64,000 bases of DNA from Streptomyces lasiicapitis (GTDB lineage Bacteria > Actinomycetota > Actinomycetes > Streptomycetales > Streptomycetaceae). Below are positions 56,625 through 64,000 of the stretch, piece by piece. The stretch spans positions 310,001 through 374,000 of the forward strand of contig NZ_BMNG01000010.1 of NCBI RefSeq assembly GCF_014646335.1, in the 5' to 3' direction. Within the stretch, counting starts at the first letter, position 1. Every line of letters begins with the position of its first letter. The position numbers and the translations under genes are program-made. The notes beneath the pieces were generated by a model that was not told the origin of the DNA, did not search any database, and saw nothing but the letters and a program-made list of their open reading frames with translations.

Positions 56625-58798
56625 TGTCCGCCCCGGTCCAGGTACGGCCCGCTCCCCCGGCGGCCGCCCCGCCCGACGAGCCCGGCCGCGCGCGCCGCAT
56701 CGGCGCCGGCATGCTCGACCCGACGCAGCTGTGGCGCGCGCTCCCGCAGGCGCTGCGGAAGCTGAATCCGGTGGCGCTGGTGCGCAATCCGGTCATGTTC
56801 GTGACCGAGATCGGCGCCGCCCTCACCACGGGCATCGCGATCACCGACCCCTCGGGCTTCGGCTGGCTGATCACCGCGTGGCTGTGGCTGACGGTGATCT
56901 TCGCCAACCTCGCGGAGGCCGTGGCAGAGAGCCGCGGCAAGGCGCAGGCCGACTCGCTGCGCCGCACCCGGCAGCAGACCACGGCCCGCCGCCTCGCGGG
57001 CTGGGAGCCCGGCGCCGCGCCGGACGCGTACGTCGAGGAGTCCGTGGCCGCCGGGGAGCTGCGGCGCGGCGACATCGTCGTCGTGCCCGCGGGCGAGCTG
57101 ATCCCCGGTGACGGCGATGTGATCGAGGGCGCGGCGAGCGTCGACGAGTCCGCGATCACGGGTGAATCGGCGCCGGTGATCCGGGAGTCGGGCGGCGACC
57201 GCAGCGCGGTCACCGGCGGCACCCGGGTGCTCTCCGACCGCCTGGTCGTGCGGGTCACCCAGGAGCCGGGGGAGAGCTTCCTGGACCGGATGATCTCCCT
57301 GGTCGAGGGCGCGGGGCGGCAGAAGACCCCCAACGAGCTCGCCCTCAACCTGCTGTTGGTGATGCTGACCTTCGTCTTCCTCGTCGCGGTGGTCACCCTG
57401 CAGCCGATGGCGATCTTCTCCAAGGAGGCCATGGGCGCCGCCCACGACACCGCGGCGCTCACCGCGGACGGCGTCACGGGCATCGTCCTCGTCTCGCTCC
57501 TGGTCTGCCTGATCCCGACGACGATCGGCGCGCTGCTCTCCGCCATCGGCATCGCGGGCATGGACCGGCTCGTACAGCGCAACGTCCTCGCCATGTCCGG
57601 CAGGGCAGTCGAGGCCGCCGGTGACGTGAACACGCTGCTGCTCGACAAGACGGGCACCATCACCTACGGCAACCGGCGCGCGAGCGCCTTCCTGCCGGTC
57701 GGGTCGGTGACCGCCGACCGGCTCGCGCAGGCCGCGCTCCTCTCCAGCCTCGCCGACGAGACGCCCGAGGGCCGCTCGATCGTGGAGTACGCCAACACCG
57801 CGCACCACTCGGTGGTCGAGGAGACCCGGGACGCGAAGGGCGCCGAGTGGGTGCCGTTCTCCGCGACGACCCGCATGTCCGGCGTTGACCTGCCGTCGGG
57901 CCGGCGCCTCCGCAAGGGCGCGGCGTCCGCGGTGGCGCAGTGGGTGCGCGAGCAGGGTGGCGAGGTCCCCGAGGCGCTCGACGCGGCCGTGGACCAGGTG
58001 TCCGCGTCCGGCGGCACGCCGCTGGCCGTGGCCGAGCTGACGCCCGGGGGCAGCGCCGACATGCTCGGCGTGGTGCACCTGAAGGACGTCGTCAAGCCGG
58101 GCCTGCGGGAACGCTTCGACGAGCTGCGCACCATGGGCATCCGCACGGTGATGATCACGGGCGACAACCCGGTGACCGCCAAGGCGATCGCCGACGAGGC
58201 GGGGGTCGACGACTTCCTCGCCGAGGCGACCCCCGAGGACAAGCTCGCGCTGATCAAGAAGGAGCAGGAGGGCGGCAAGCTCGTCGCGATGACCGGCGAC
58301 GGCACCAACGACGCCCCCGCCCTCGCGCAGGCGGACGTCGGCGTGGCCATGAACACCGGCACGTCGGCCGCCAAGGAGGCCGGCAACATGGTCGACCTCG
58401 ACTCCGACCCCACGAAGATCATCGAAATCGTGGAGATCGGCAAGCAACTCCTCATCACCCGCGGCGCCCTGACCACGTTCTCCATCGCCAACGACATCGC
58501 GAAGTACTTCGCGATCCTGCCCGCGATGTTCGCCGCCGTGTACCCGGGGCTCGGCCGCCTCAACATCATGGATCTGCACTCGCCGCTGTCCGCGATCCTC
58601 TCGGCGGTCATCTTCAACGCCCTGGTCATCGTGGCGCTGATCCCGCTCGCGCTGCGCGGTGTGCGCTACCGGCCGTCGTCGGCCTCGGCGCTGCTCACCC
58701 GCAATCTGTGGATCTACGGCCTCGGCGGCGTCGTCGTGCCGTTCCTCGCCATCAAGTTCATCGACTTCGCCCTCGTCCAGTTCCTTCCTGGAGTCTGA
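56624..58798 (+). CDS. kdpB: Potassium-transporting ATPase ATP-binding subunit KdpB
   Basis: A 724-residue P-type ATPase subunit. Actuator loop DESAITGESAPVI, phosphorylation site LLLDKTGTITYGN (Asp341), nucleotide-domain segments and hinge MTGDGTNDAPALAQADVG. Seven transmembrane helices fit the pattern, for example VFLVAVVTLQPMAIFSK and GIVLVSLLVCLIPTTIGALL. A charged N-terminal extension of about 30 residues (PPAAAPPDEPGRARRIGAG) precedes the family start. It provides energy for K+ uptake with KdpA, C and F, and directly follows kdpF. Confidence 0.96.
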   Translation: MSAPVQVRPAPPAAAPPDEPGRARRIGAGMLDPTQLWRALPQALRKLNPVALVRNPVMFVTEIGAALTTGIAITDPSGFGWLITAWLWLTVIFANLAEAVAESRGKAQADSLRRTRQQTTARRLAGWEPGAAPDAYVEESVAAGELRRGDIVVVPAGELIPGDGDVIEGAASVDESAITGESAPVIRESGGDRSAVTGGTRVLSDRLVVRVTQEPGESFLDRMISLVEGAGRQKTPNELALNLLLVMLTFVFLVAVVTLQPMAIFSKEAMGAAHDTAALTADGVTGIVLVSLLVCLIPTTIGALLSAIGIAGMDRLVQRNVLAMSGRAVEAAGDVNTLLLDKTGTITYGNRRASAFLPVGSVTADRLAQAALLSSLADETPEGRSIVEYANTAHHSVVEETRDAKGAEWVPFSATTRMSGVDLPSGRRLRKGAASAVAQWVREQGGEVPEALDAAVDQVSASGGTPLAVAELTPGGSADMLGVVHLKDVVKPGLRERFDELRTMGIRTVMITGDNPVTAKAIADEAGVDDFLAEATPEDKLALIKKEQEGGKLVAMTGDGTNDAPALAQADVGVAMNTGTSAAKEAGNMVDLDSDPTKIIEIVEIGKQLLITRGALTTFSIANDIAKYFAILPAMFAAVYPGLGRLNIMDLHSPLSAILSAVIFNALVIVALIPLALRGVRYRPSSASALLTRNLWIYGLGGVVVPFLAIKFIDFALVQFLPGV

Positions 58799-58800
58799 CC

Positions 58801-59721
58801 GTGAACCACCGACTTCCGCCCTGGCTGGCCCAGAACACCGTCGCCATCCGCGTCGTGCTCCTGTTGACCCTGCTGGTGGGCCTCGCCTATCCGCTGGTGA
58901 TGACGGCCGCCGCCCAGGTCCCCGGGCTCAGGGGCAAGGCCGAGGGCTCCAGGGTCACGGGCGCCGACGGCAAGGACGCCGGCAGCTCGCTGATCGGCCA
59001 GTCCTTCACCGACTCCAAGGGCAAGCCCATCAAGAAGTACTTCCAGTCCCGGCCCTCCAACGCCGGTACGGGCTACGACGGCGCGGCCTCCGCCGCCGGC
59101 AACCAGGGCCCCGAGTCCGTCGTCGACGCCAAGGACAAGCCGAGCCTGCTCACGCTGGTGTGCGGGCGCAGCAAGGCCGTCGGCGATCTCGAGGGCGTGG
59201 ACGGCGCACGGCGGTTCTGCACGCCCGACGGCGTCGGCGCGGTCCTCGGCGTCTTCCGCGAGGACGGCACCACCGGCCGCGTCACGAGGGTCGTGAGCCT
59301 CAACCAGGCCTGCCCGGCGAAGCCGTTCGTGGCCACGTACAAGGGCGTCGACGTCGAGTGCGCGAAGTCCGGCGCGGACTACGGCCGCGCGAACACGGTT
59401 CCGGTGCGCGGCGACGGTCCCGCGAACCCGAAGGTGCCCGCGGACGCCGTCACCGCGAGCGCCAGCGGCCTCGACCCGCACATCAGCCCCGCGTACGCGA
59501 AGTTGCAGACCGCGCGGGTCGCGCGGGAGCGGAACGCCGACGAGAGCGCCGTACGGAAGCTGATCTCGAAGTACACCACCGGCCGCTCGCTCGGCGTGCT
59601 CGGTGAGCCCGGCGTGAACGTCGTGCTGCTCAACATCGCGCTCGACCGCGAACACCCCGCCCCCAAGTCCTCCTCCTCGAAGCCGTCGCAGGCCTCGAAG
59701 TCCTCTCAGCAGGGAGCCTGA
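58801..59721 (+). CDS. kdpC: Enlarged KdpC subunit with a Cys-containing insertion
   Basis: A 306-residue KdpC, against about 190 in typical bacteria. Residues 1-105 (membrane helix VVLLLTLLVGLAYPLVMTA, then SLIGQSFT and RPSNAGTGYDGAASAAGNQG) and 205-290 (TASASGLDPHISPAYA, then VNVVLLNIALD) are standard KdpC. Between them lies an insert of about 80 residues with four Cys (121, 140, 171, 187), in VCGRSKAV, RFCTPDG, QACPAKP and ECAKSGAD. A Ser/Lys-rich tail closes the protein. GTG 58801 is used, two bases after the kdpB stop. It may be a redox- or metal-sensitive extracytoplasmic part. Confidence 0.9.
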   Translation: MNHRLPPWLAQNTVAIRVVLLLTLLVGLAYPLVMTAAAQVPGLRGKAEGSRVTGADGKDAGSSLIGQSFTDSKGKPIKKYFQSRPSNAGTGYDGAASAAGNQGPESVVDAKDKPSLLTLVCGRSKAVGDLEGVDGARRFCTPDGVGAVLGVFREDGTTGRVTRVVSLNQACPAKPFVATYKGVDVECAKSGADYGRANTVPVRGDGPANPKVPADAVTASASGLDPHISPAYAKLQTARVARERNADESAVRKLISKYTTGRSLGVLGEPGVNVVLLNIALDREHPAPKSSSSKPSQASKSSQQGA

Positions 59722-59723
59722 CC

Positions 59724-61373
59724 ATGGCGGCCTGGATCCAGGCATCGCTCGTCCTCGCCGTGGTCGTGGGTCTGCACGTCCCGCTCGGCGACTACATGGC
59801 CCGCGTCCTCGACGGGGGCAGGCACTGGCGCGCGGAGAAGGCGGTCTACCGCGTCTGCGGCATCGCTCCCGACAAGGAGCAGAGCTGGCGGCACTACCTC
59901 ACCGCGCTGCTCGCCTTCACCGTCATGAGCATCGCGGCGCTGTTCGCGCTGTTCTCGCTCCAGGACAAGCTGCCCTGGTCGACGGGGCACGAGGGCATGC
60001 CGTGGCGGCTCGCGCTGCACACGGCGGTGTCCTTCACCACCAACACCAGCTGGCAGAACTACGCGGGCGAGTCGACGACCGGGCACCTCGCCGTGATGGC
60101 GGGCCTCGGCGTGCAGGCCTTCGCGTCGGCGGCGGTCGGCATCTGTGTCGCGCTCGTCCTCATCCGCGGCCTGACGCGCCGCTCCACCGAGGACCTCGGC
60201 AACTTCTGGGTCGACCTGCTGCGTACGATCTTCCGCGTCCTGGTCCCGATCGCGGTGGTCGGCGGCCTGATCCTGATGGCGGGCGGGGTGATCCAGAGCC
60301 TCGGCGGCGGGCACACCGTCGACACGGTCGCGGGCGCCAAGCAGACGCTGCTCGACGGTCCTGTGGCGTCGTGGGAGCCGGTGAAGCTGTTCTCCGGCGA
60401 CGGCGGCGGCGTGTTCAACGCCTCCAGCGCGCACCCCTTCGAGAACCCGACGGCGTGGACGAACGCCTTCGAGATCGTGCTGATGCTCCTCGTCCCGATG
60501 GCGTGCATCCGCATGTTCGGCCGGCTGATCGGCAGCCTGAAGCAGAGCTGGACGCTGCTCACCGTCGTGGGCATCCTGTTCGGGCTGCTGCTCGCGGCCG
60601 GTTCCTTCGCGCAGTCCGCGCACACCGGCACGGTGACCGAGGCGATCGGCGGCCCGCACGAGGGCACGGAGACCCGCATCGGCGTGCCCGGTTCCACGCT
60701 GTTCGGCGTGGCGGCGACGGGCTCCGCGGACGGCGCGGCGAACTCCGCGTACGACAGCTTCTCCAGCCTGGGCGGCGGGGTGCTGCTGTCCGCGATGATG
60801 CTCGGTGAGGTCGCCCCCGGTGGCACCGGCAGCGGCCTCTACGGCCTGATCGTCGTGGTCCTCGTGGCCGTGTTCGTCGGCGGTCTGATGGTGGGCCGCA
60901 CGCCCGAGTACCTGCGCAAGCGCATCGGGTACGCGGAGATGCGCTGGGTCGTGAGCTACGCGCTGATCCCGCCCACGGTGATCCTCGTCTGCACGGGCTT
61001 CGCGCTGGCCACCGGCAACGGGCAGTCCTCCATGGGCAACCCGGGCGCGCACGGGCTCACGGAGCTGATCTACGCGTACACCAGCAACACCAACAGCAAC
61101 GGCAGTTCGATGGCGGGCTTCAACGGCGCCACCGACTTCCACAACCAGCTGATGGTGTGCGCGATGCTCGCGGGCCGCTATCTGCCGATGGCCTGTGTGC
61201 TCGCCCTGGCGGGCCGGCTCGCGAAACAGCAGCCGGGCGTGGTCACGGTCGGCACGCTGCGCGCCCAGGGACCGAACTTCGTGGTCCTGGCCACGGCGGC
61301 GTCCGTGATCCTCGCGCTGCTGAACTTCCTGCCCGCCCTCTCGCTGGGAGCGGTGGCCGACGGGCTGCTGTAG
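59724..61373 (+). CDS. kdpA: Potassium-transporting ATPase channel subunit KdpA, divergent filter
   Basis: A 549-residue KdpA with ten-helix topology. Four pore loops can be placed: TTNTSWQ (105-111), SGDGGGVFN (224-232), GSADGAA (333-339) and TSNTNSNGSS (453-462). E. coli has TNTNWQ, GTNGGGFFN, SCGAV and SSAANNNGS there, as remembered. Loops 1, 2 and 4 are similar but loop 3 lacks the S-C-G and gains an Asp. Other family parts are GRTPEYLRKRI and GEVAPGGTGSGLYG. It is last in the kdpF-B-C-A order, with GGGAG eight bases before ATG 59724. Confidence 0.93.
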   Translation: MAAWIQASLVLAVVVGLHVPLGDYMARVLDGGRHWRAEKAVYRVCGIAPDKEQSWRHYLTALLAFTVMSIAALFALFSLQDKLPWSTGHEGMPWRLALHTAVSFTTNTSWQNYAGESTTGHLAVMAGLGVQAFASAAVGICVALVLIRGLTRRSTEDLGNFWVDLLRTIFRVLVPIAVVGGLILMAGGVIQSLGGGHTVDTVAGAKQTLLDGPVASWEPVKLFSGDGGGVFNASSAHPFENPTAWTNAFEIVLMLLVPMACIRMFGRLIGSLKQSWTLLTVVGILFGLLLAAGSFAQSAHTGTVTEAIGGPHEGTETRIGVPGSTLFGVAATGSADGAANSAYDSFSSLGGGVLLSAMMLGEVAPGGTGSGLYGLIVVVLVAVFVGGLMVGRTPEYLRKRIGYAEMRWVVSYALIPPTVILVCTGFALATGNGQSSMGNPGAHGLTELIYAYTSNTNSNGSSMAGFNGATDFHNQLMVCAMLAGRYLPMACVLALAGRLAKQQPGVVTVGTLRAQGPNFVVLATAASVILALLNFLPALSLGAVADGLL

Positions 61374-61384
61374 CGAGGGCGATG

Positions 61385-61418
61385 GTGTGCCGCCGCCCCC
61401 GTCCGGGCGGCGGCACAC
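61385..61418 (+). terminator. 14-bp perfect hairpin after kdpA
   Basis: Arms 61385-61398 and 61405-61418 are exact inverse complements, loop six bases, 11 bases past the kdpA stop. A strong terminator of the kdp operon. Confidence 0.85.
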
Positions 61419-61525
61419 GTGTGTTCTCCCTGGCGCGGGGCACGCTGCGTACGCCCCGTGGCCGCCCCCGGTCCGCCGGTCGAGCCACTCCCCGGCGCGC
61501 GCCCGCGGGCCTTACCGTCTCCAGC

Positions 61526-63154
61526 ATGACGGAACCCTCACAGCGGACCGGGCTCCCCTCGGGAGCCGACGTCGTCTTCGTGGGCGCGGGCCACAACGCC
61601 CTCGTCGCCGCCGCGTATCTGCTCGACGCCGGACGCAGCGTGTGCCTCCTCGACCGGGCGCCCCGCCCTGGCGGCTGGGTGGACACCGCAGAGCTGGGCG
61701 CTCCCGGCTTTCTGCACGACCGGTGGTCGGCGGTGCATCCGGCGTTCGTCGGCGGTCCCGTCTGGGCGGAGCTGGGGCCCGAACTGCGGCGCCACGGCCT
61801 GGAGTACGTGACCGCGCCGCTGGCCACCGGGTCCTCGCTGCCGGACGGGCGCGCGGCCGTCGTCCCCGTGGACCAGGAGGCGTTCGCGGCGGAGCTGGAC
61901 CGGCTCGGCGAGACCGACGGCTGGGCCGCCCTGTTCGACGCCGTCAGCCCCCAACTCCCCGCCCTGCTAGGCCTGTTCGGCGACGGTCTCGACAATCCCG
62001 AGGCGGAGGCGGCGCTCGCGGGGCTGATCCGGGACAGCCGGCACAGTGCCGTGCCGTTCGACCGGCTGCTGACCGACAGCGCGGTCGGTGTCTCGCGGGC
62101 CTTCTTCCAGACCGAGGAGCTGCGGTCCGTCGCGGTGCCGTGGCCGCTGCACTTCGGCGCGGGACCCGAGGCGCCCGGTGGCGCGCTGTGGGCGGTCTTC
62201 GCGCTGGTCGCGCTCGCGGCGGGCGTGCCCGCGCCCATCGGTGGCAGCGGCCGCCTCACCGACGCGCTGGTCGGCCTGGTCGCCGAGCGCGGCGGCACCG
62301 TGCACTGCGACACCGACGTGGACGAGGTCCTGGTGCGCGACGGTCGCGCCGCCGCCGTACGCACCCTCGCCGGGGCAGTGGTCACCGCGGCCGAGGCGGT
62401 CGTGGTCACCTCCACGCCCGACCAGCTCTACGGCCGGCTGCTTCGCGACACCCCCGGCATTCCCGCGGGCGTACGCGCACAGGCGGCGGGCTACCGTTTC
62501 CGGCGCGGCTGCTTCCAGATGGCCGTCTCCCTCTCGGCCCGCCCGCGGTTCGTCGACAGCCGCCTGGACGCGGGCGGCGCGCTCAACCTGGGGCGTGGCA
62601 TCGGGGAGTTGGTGACGTCGGTGCGGCACGCCGAGGCGGGGCTCCTCCCCCGCCACCCGTCGATCGCCTGGCACGAGCCGACCGCCGTCGACCCCACGCG
62701 CGCACCCGAGGGGCAGGCCGTCGTCCGCCTCCAGGTCCTCGACGTCCCGCACACGCCGATCGGGGACGCGGCCGGGTCGGCGTACGGCACCAAGGGCTGG
62801 GACGCGGCCACCGCCGAGGCGTTCGCCGACCGGGTGCTCGTGGAGGCCGAGGAGCACGTCCCCGGCGTCACCGGCCTGGTCCTGGAACGCCATATCACCA
62901 CCCCGGCCGACCTGGCATCCACCAGCCCCAACGTGGGCCCCGGCGACCACGCGGGCGGCGACAACTCGCTCGCCCAGGCCCTCACACGGCGTCCCGTCCC
63001 GGCCCACGCGGGCGGCCACCGCACACTCGTGCCGGGGGCCTGGCTGATCGGGGCGGCGACATGGCCGGGGGCCGCGGTGAGCGGGGCGTCCGGGCGGGCG
63101 GTGGCGCGGGCGCTGATGGGTGGGACGGCGGCGACGGTGAAGCAGTCCGGGTGA
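61526..63154 (+). CDS. FAD-dependent oxidoreductase (phytoene-desaturase-like)
   Basis: A 542-residue flavoprotein. The N-terminal dinucleotide fold is DVVFVGAGHNALVAAAYLLD (G-x-G-x-x-x-A), then LLDRAPRPGGWVDTAELGAPG as in carotenoid desaturases and isomerases. Middle: IGGSGRLTDALVGLVAERGG with TDVDEVLV. C-terminal FAD motif LIGAATWPGAAVSGASGRAVA. No signal peptide. It could be an amine or carotenoid oxidoreductase; no carotenoid gene is nearby. ATG 61526 is chosen because the Rossmann fold starts 13 residues later. Confidence 0.87.
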   Translation: MTEPSQRTGLPSGADVVFVGAGHNALVAAAYLLDAGRSVCLLDRAPRPGGWVDTAELGAPGFLHDRWSAVHPAFVGGPVWAELGPELRRHGLEYVTAPLATGSSLPDGRAAVVPVDQEAFAAELDRLGETDGWAALFDAVSPQLPALLGLFGDGLDNPEAEAALAGLIRDSRHSAVPFDRLLTDSAVGVSRAFFQTEELRSVAVPWPLHFGAGPEAPGGALWAVFALVALAAGVPAPIGGSGRLTDALVGLVAERGGTVHCDTDVDEVLVRDGRAAAVRTLAGAVVTAAEAVVVTSTPDQLYGRLLRDTPGIPAGVRAQAAGYRFRRGCFQMAVSLSARPRFVDSRLDAGGALNLGRGIGELVTSVRHAEAGLLPRHPSIAWHEPTAVDPTRAPEGQAVVRLQVLDVPHTPIGDAAGSAYGTKGWDAATAEAFADRVLVEAEEHVPGVTGLVLERHITTPADLASTSPNVGPGDHAGGDNSLAQALTRRPVPAHAGGHRTLVPGAWLIGAATWPGAAVSGASGRAVARALMGGTAATVKQSG

Positions 63155-63172
63155 GTCCGCGCGGAGCCGTGG

Positions 63173-63211
63173 CGCCCTGGCGCGGGGGCAGCATCTCTTG
63201 GTGCCAGGGCG
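63173..63211. terminator. 9-bp inverted repeat between convergent genes
   Basis: CGCCCTGGC (63173-63181) and GCCAGGGCG (63203-63211) pair across a 21-base loop, between the flavoprotein stop and the TPR gene stop. A weak bidirectional terminator candidate. Confidence 0.4.
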
Positions 63212-63239
63212 GCAGGCACGGGCGCCGGGCTCGGGGCTG

Positions 63240-64000
63240 CTACGAGGACCCGTTCCAGTCCCCCACGCCGTGCGTCGTCGCGGCGGGGCCACCGCCGTGG
63301 TCCAGGTCCCCTCGCTGAAACCGCATCAGGCGGCGGCGTACCTCGGCGGCTTCGGCCGGGTGGTCCAGGGCCGTGAGAACGCGCGCGTGGATGTCGACGG
63401 CCTCGACGAGCCGCGCGCCGAGCGGGCCGGGCTTCCTCGCCAGCGGCCACAGCAGCTCGACAGCCTCCTCGATCACCTTCAGGGCGCGCGGCAGCTCCCT
63501 GCCCTGGGCGAGATGCATCCAGGCGACGGTGCACAACAGCCCGGCCAGGTCCGCCTGTTCGCGCTCCCCGCCCGCCGCCGCGAACCGCCCCCGCAGCTCG
63601 ATCGCCTCGCTCCAGGCGACGAACGCCCGGTTGTGCCGCCCCGCCCGGAAGGACGCGAGGCCGAGGCTCTCCAGCGAGGCGGCCAGGGCCGGCTCGTACT
63701 GTCGCGGATTCCGCGCGGCGAGCCGGCGCCGGATGGCCGCCGTCTCCTCCAGGACCCTGCACGTCTCCGCCCGGTGGTTCAGGGGTGCGAGGCAGGCACC
63801 GAGATTCAGCAGGGCCACGGCGAGGTCCTCCTCGTACGCGGCGGGGTTGACGTGAGCGAGACGGCGCAGCACCGCCACGGCTTCGTGGGCGGCTTCGCGC
63901 GCATGTGTGTGCCGGGACACATGGGTCAGGCGGCGGCTGAGGTTGACGAGTGCGGAGGCCAGGGCGGGCTCGTGGGTGTGCGGGTTGGTGCGGGCCAGGT
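63240..64000 (-). CDS. TPR-repeat protein, 5' part cut by window edge
   Basis: The frame stays open to the right edge, so only the C-terminal 253 residues are seen. They are TPR-like helical pairs of about 45 residues with a repeated NP-x-x-Y/H-E-P/E-x-L-A-x-A/S-L signature: NPHTHEPALASALVNLS, NPAAYEEDLAVALLNLG and NPRQYEPALAASLESLG. The last part is less regular and ends in a short acidic tail. In Streptomyces such arrays are often parts of regulators or adaptors of caspase-like and NTPase proteins. What precedes them here is outside the window. Confidence 0.75.
   Translation of the reverse strand, partial: LARTNPHTHEPALASALVNLSRRLTHVSRHTHAREAAHEAVAVLRRLAHVNPAAYEEDLAVALLNLGACLAPLNHRAETCRVLEETAAIRRRLAARNPRQYEPALAASLESLGLASFRAGRHNRAFVAWSEAIELRGRFAAAGGEREQADLAGLLCTVAWMHLAQGRELPRALKVIEEAVELLWPLARKPGPLGARLVEAVDIHARVLTALDHPAEAAEVRRRLMRFQRGDLDHGGGPAATTHGVGDWNGSS

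Noticed and set aside
59706..61418. Minus-strand open frame opposite kdpA
   Set aside because: It is His/Arg/Asp-rich and repeat-like, typical of antisense translation of a GC-rich membrane protein gene.

Overview
The window is high-GC actinobacterial chromosome, almost certainly Streptomyces. Third codon positions are nearly all G or C, GTG and TTG starts are common, genes overlap as ATGA/GTGA/TGATG in tight operons, and secreted hydrolases, a ROK regulator, DasR-type sites and leaderless promoter geometries are all typical of the genus. No tRNA, rRNA, insertion sequence, integrase or CRISPR array was seen.

Left part (1-17 kb). The left edge holds the 5' end of a caspase-like gene, preceded on the same strand by a serine hydrolase. 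A beta-lactamase-fold esterase follows. Next comes a divergent transport module. On the minus strand are a ROK regulator, an M81 (MlrC-like) metallopeptidase and an exported PheC-like binding protein. On the plus strand are a complete oligopeptide-type ABC transporter (lipoprotein, two permeases, one double ATPase) and a homocysteine methyltransferase. Two inverted copies of a 10-bp motif sit in the divergent promoter region. A BNR-repeat protein with a DNA-damage-type promoter, uracil-DNA glycosylase and a BadF-type kinase follow.

Middle part (17-38 kb). This holds a CbiX-like chelatase, a lactonase with a DasR-type site, a FUSC membrane protein, an L,D-transpeptidase, an Lrp regulator, a HAD phosphatase, several small hypothetical or secreted proteins, a secreted lipase-like hydrolase and a secreted GH65 enzyme with a discoidin domain. 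A Ser/Thr kinase fused through a membrane helix to an extracellular peptide-binding domain follows. Then come five overlapping genes encoding the whole route from isobutyryl-CoA to propionyl-CoA (valine catabolism). A cobalamin riboswitch lies upstream of that operon, and its putative promoter overlaps a 20-bp palindrome.

Centre (38-47 kb). A CpXC-TPR-CHAT protease with a small membrane partner lies next to an operon of paralogous translation genes: a TsaD homologue, a GNAT acetyltransferase and a divergent alanyl-tRNA synthetase. A 22-bp palindrome sits at that operon's promoter. No tsaB or tsaE is present.

Right part (47-64 kb). This contains a secreted BNR/Ycf48-like protein, PPK2, a TetR-amidase-AtzG-like operon divergent from an MBL-fold hydrolase, a GH18 chitinase with a DasR-type operator inside its promoter, a universal stress protein, a SAV_915-like protein with a diaminopimelate decarboxylase, and a K+-ATPase operon in the unusual order kdpF-B-C-A. 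That operon has an enlarged KdpC and non-canonical KdpA filter loops. The window ends with a carotenoid-desaturase-like flavoprotein and a TPR protein cut by the right edge.

All calls rest on reading the sequence and on remembered family features; no searches were run.
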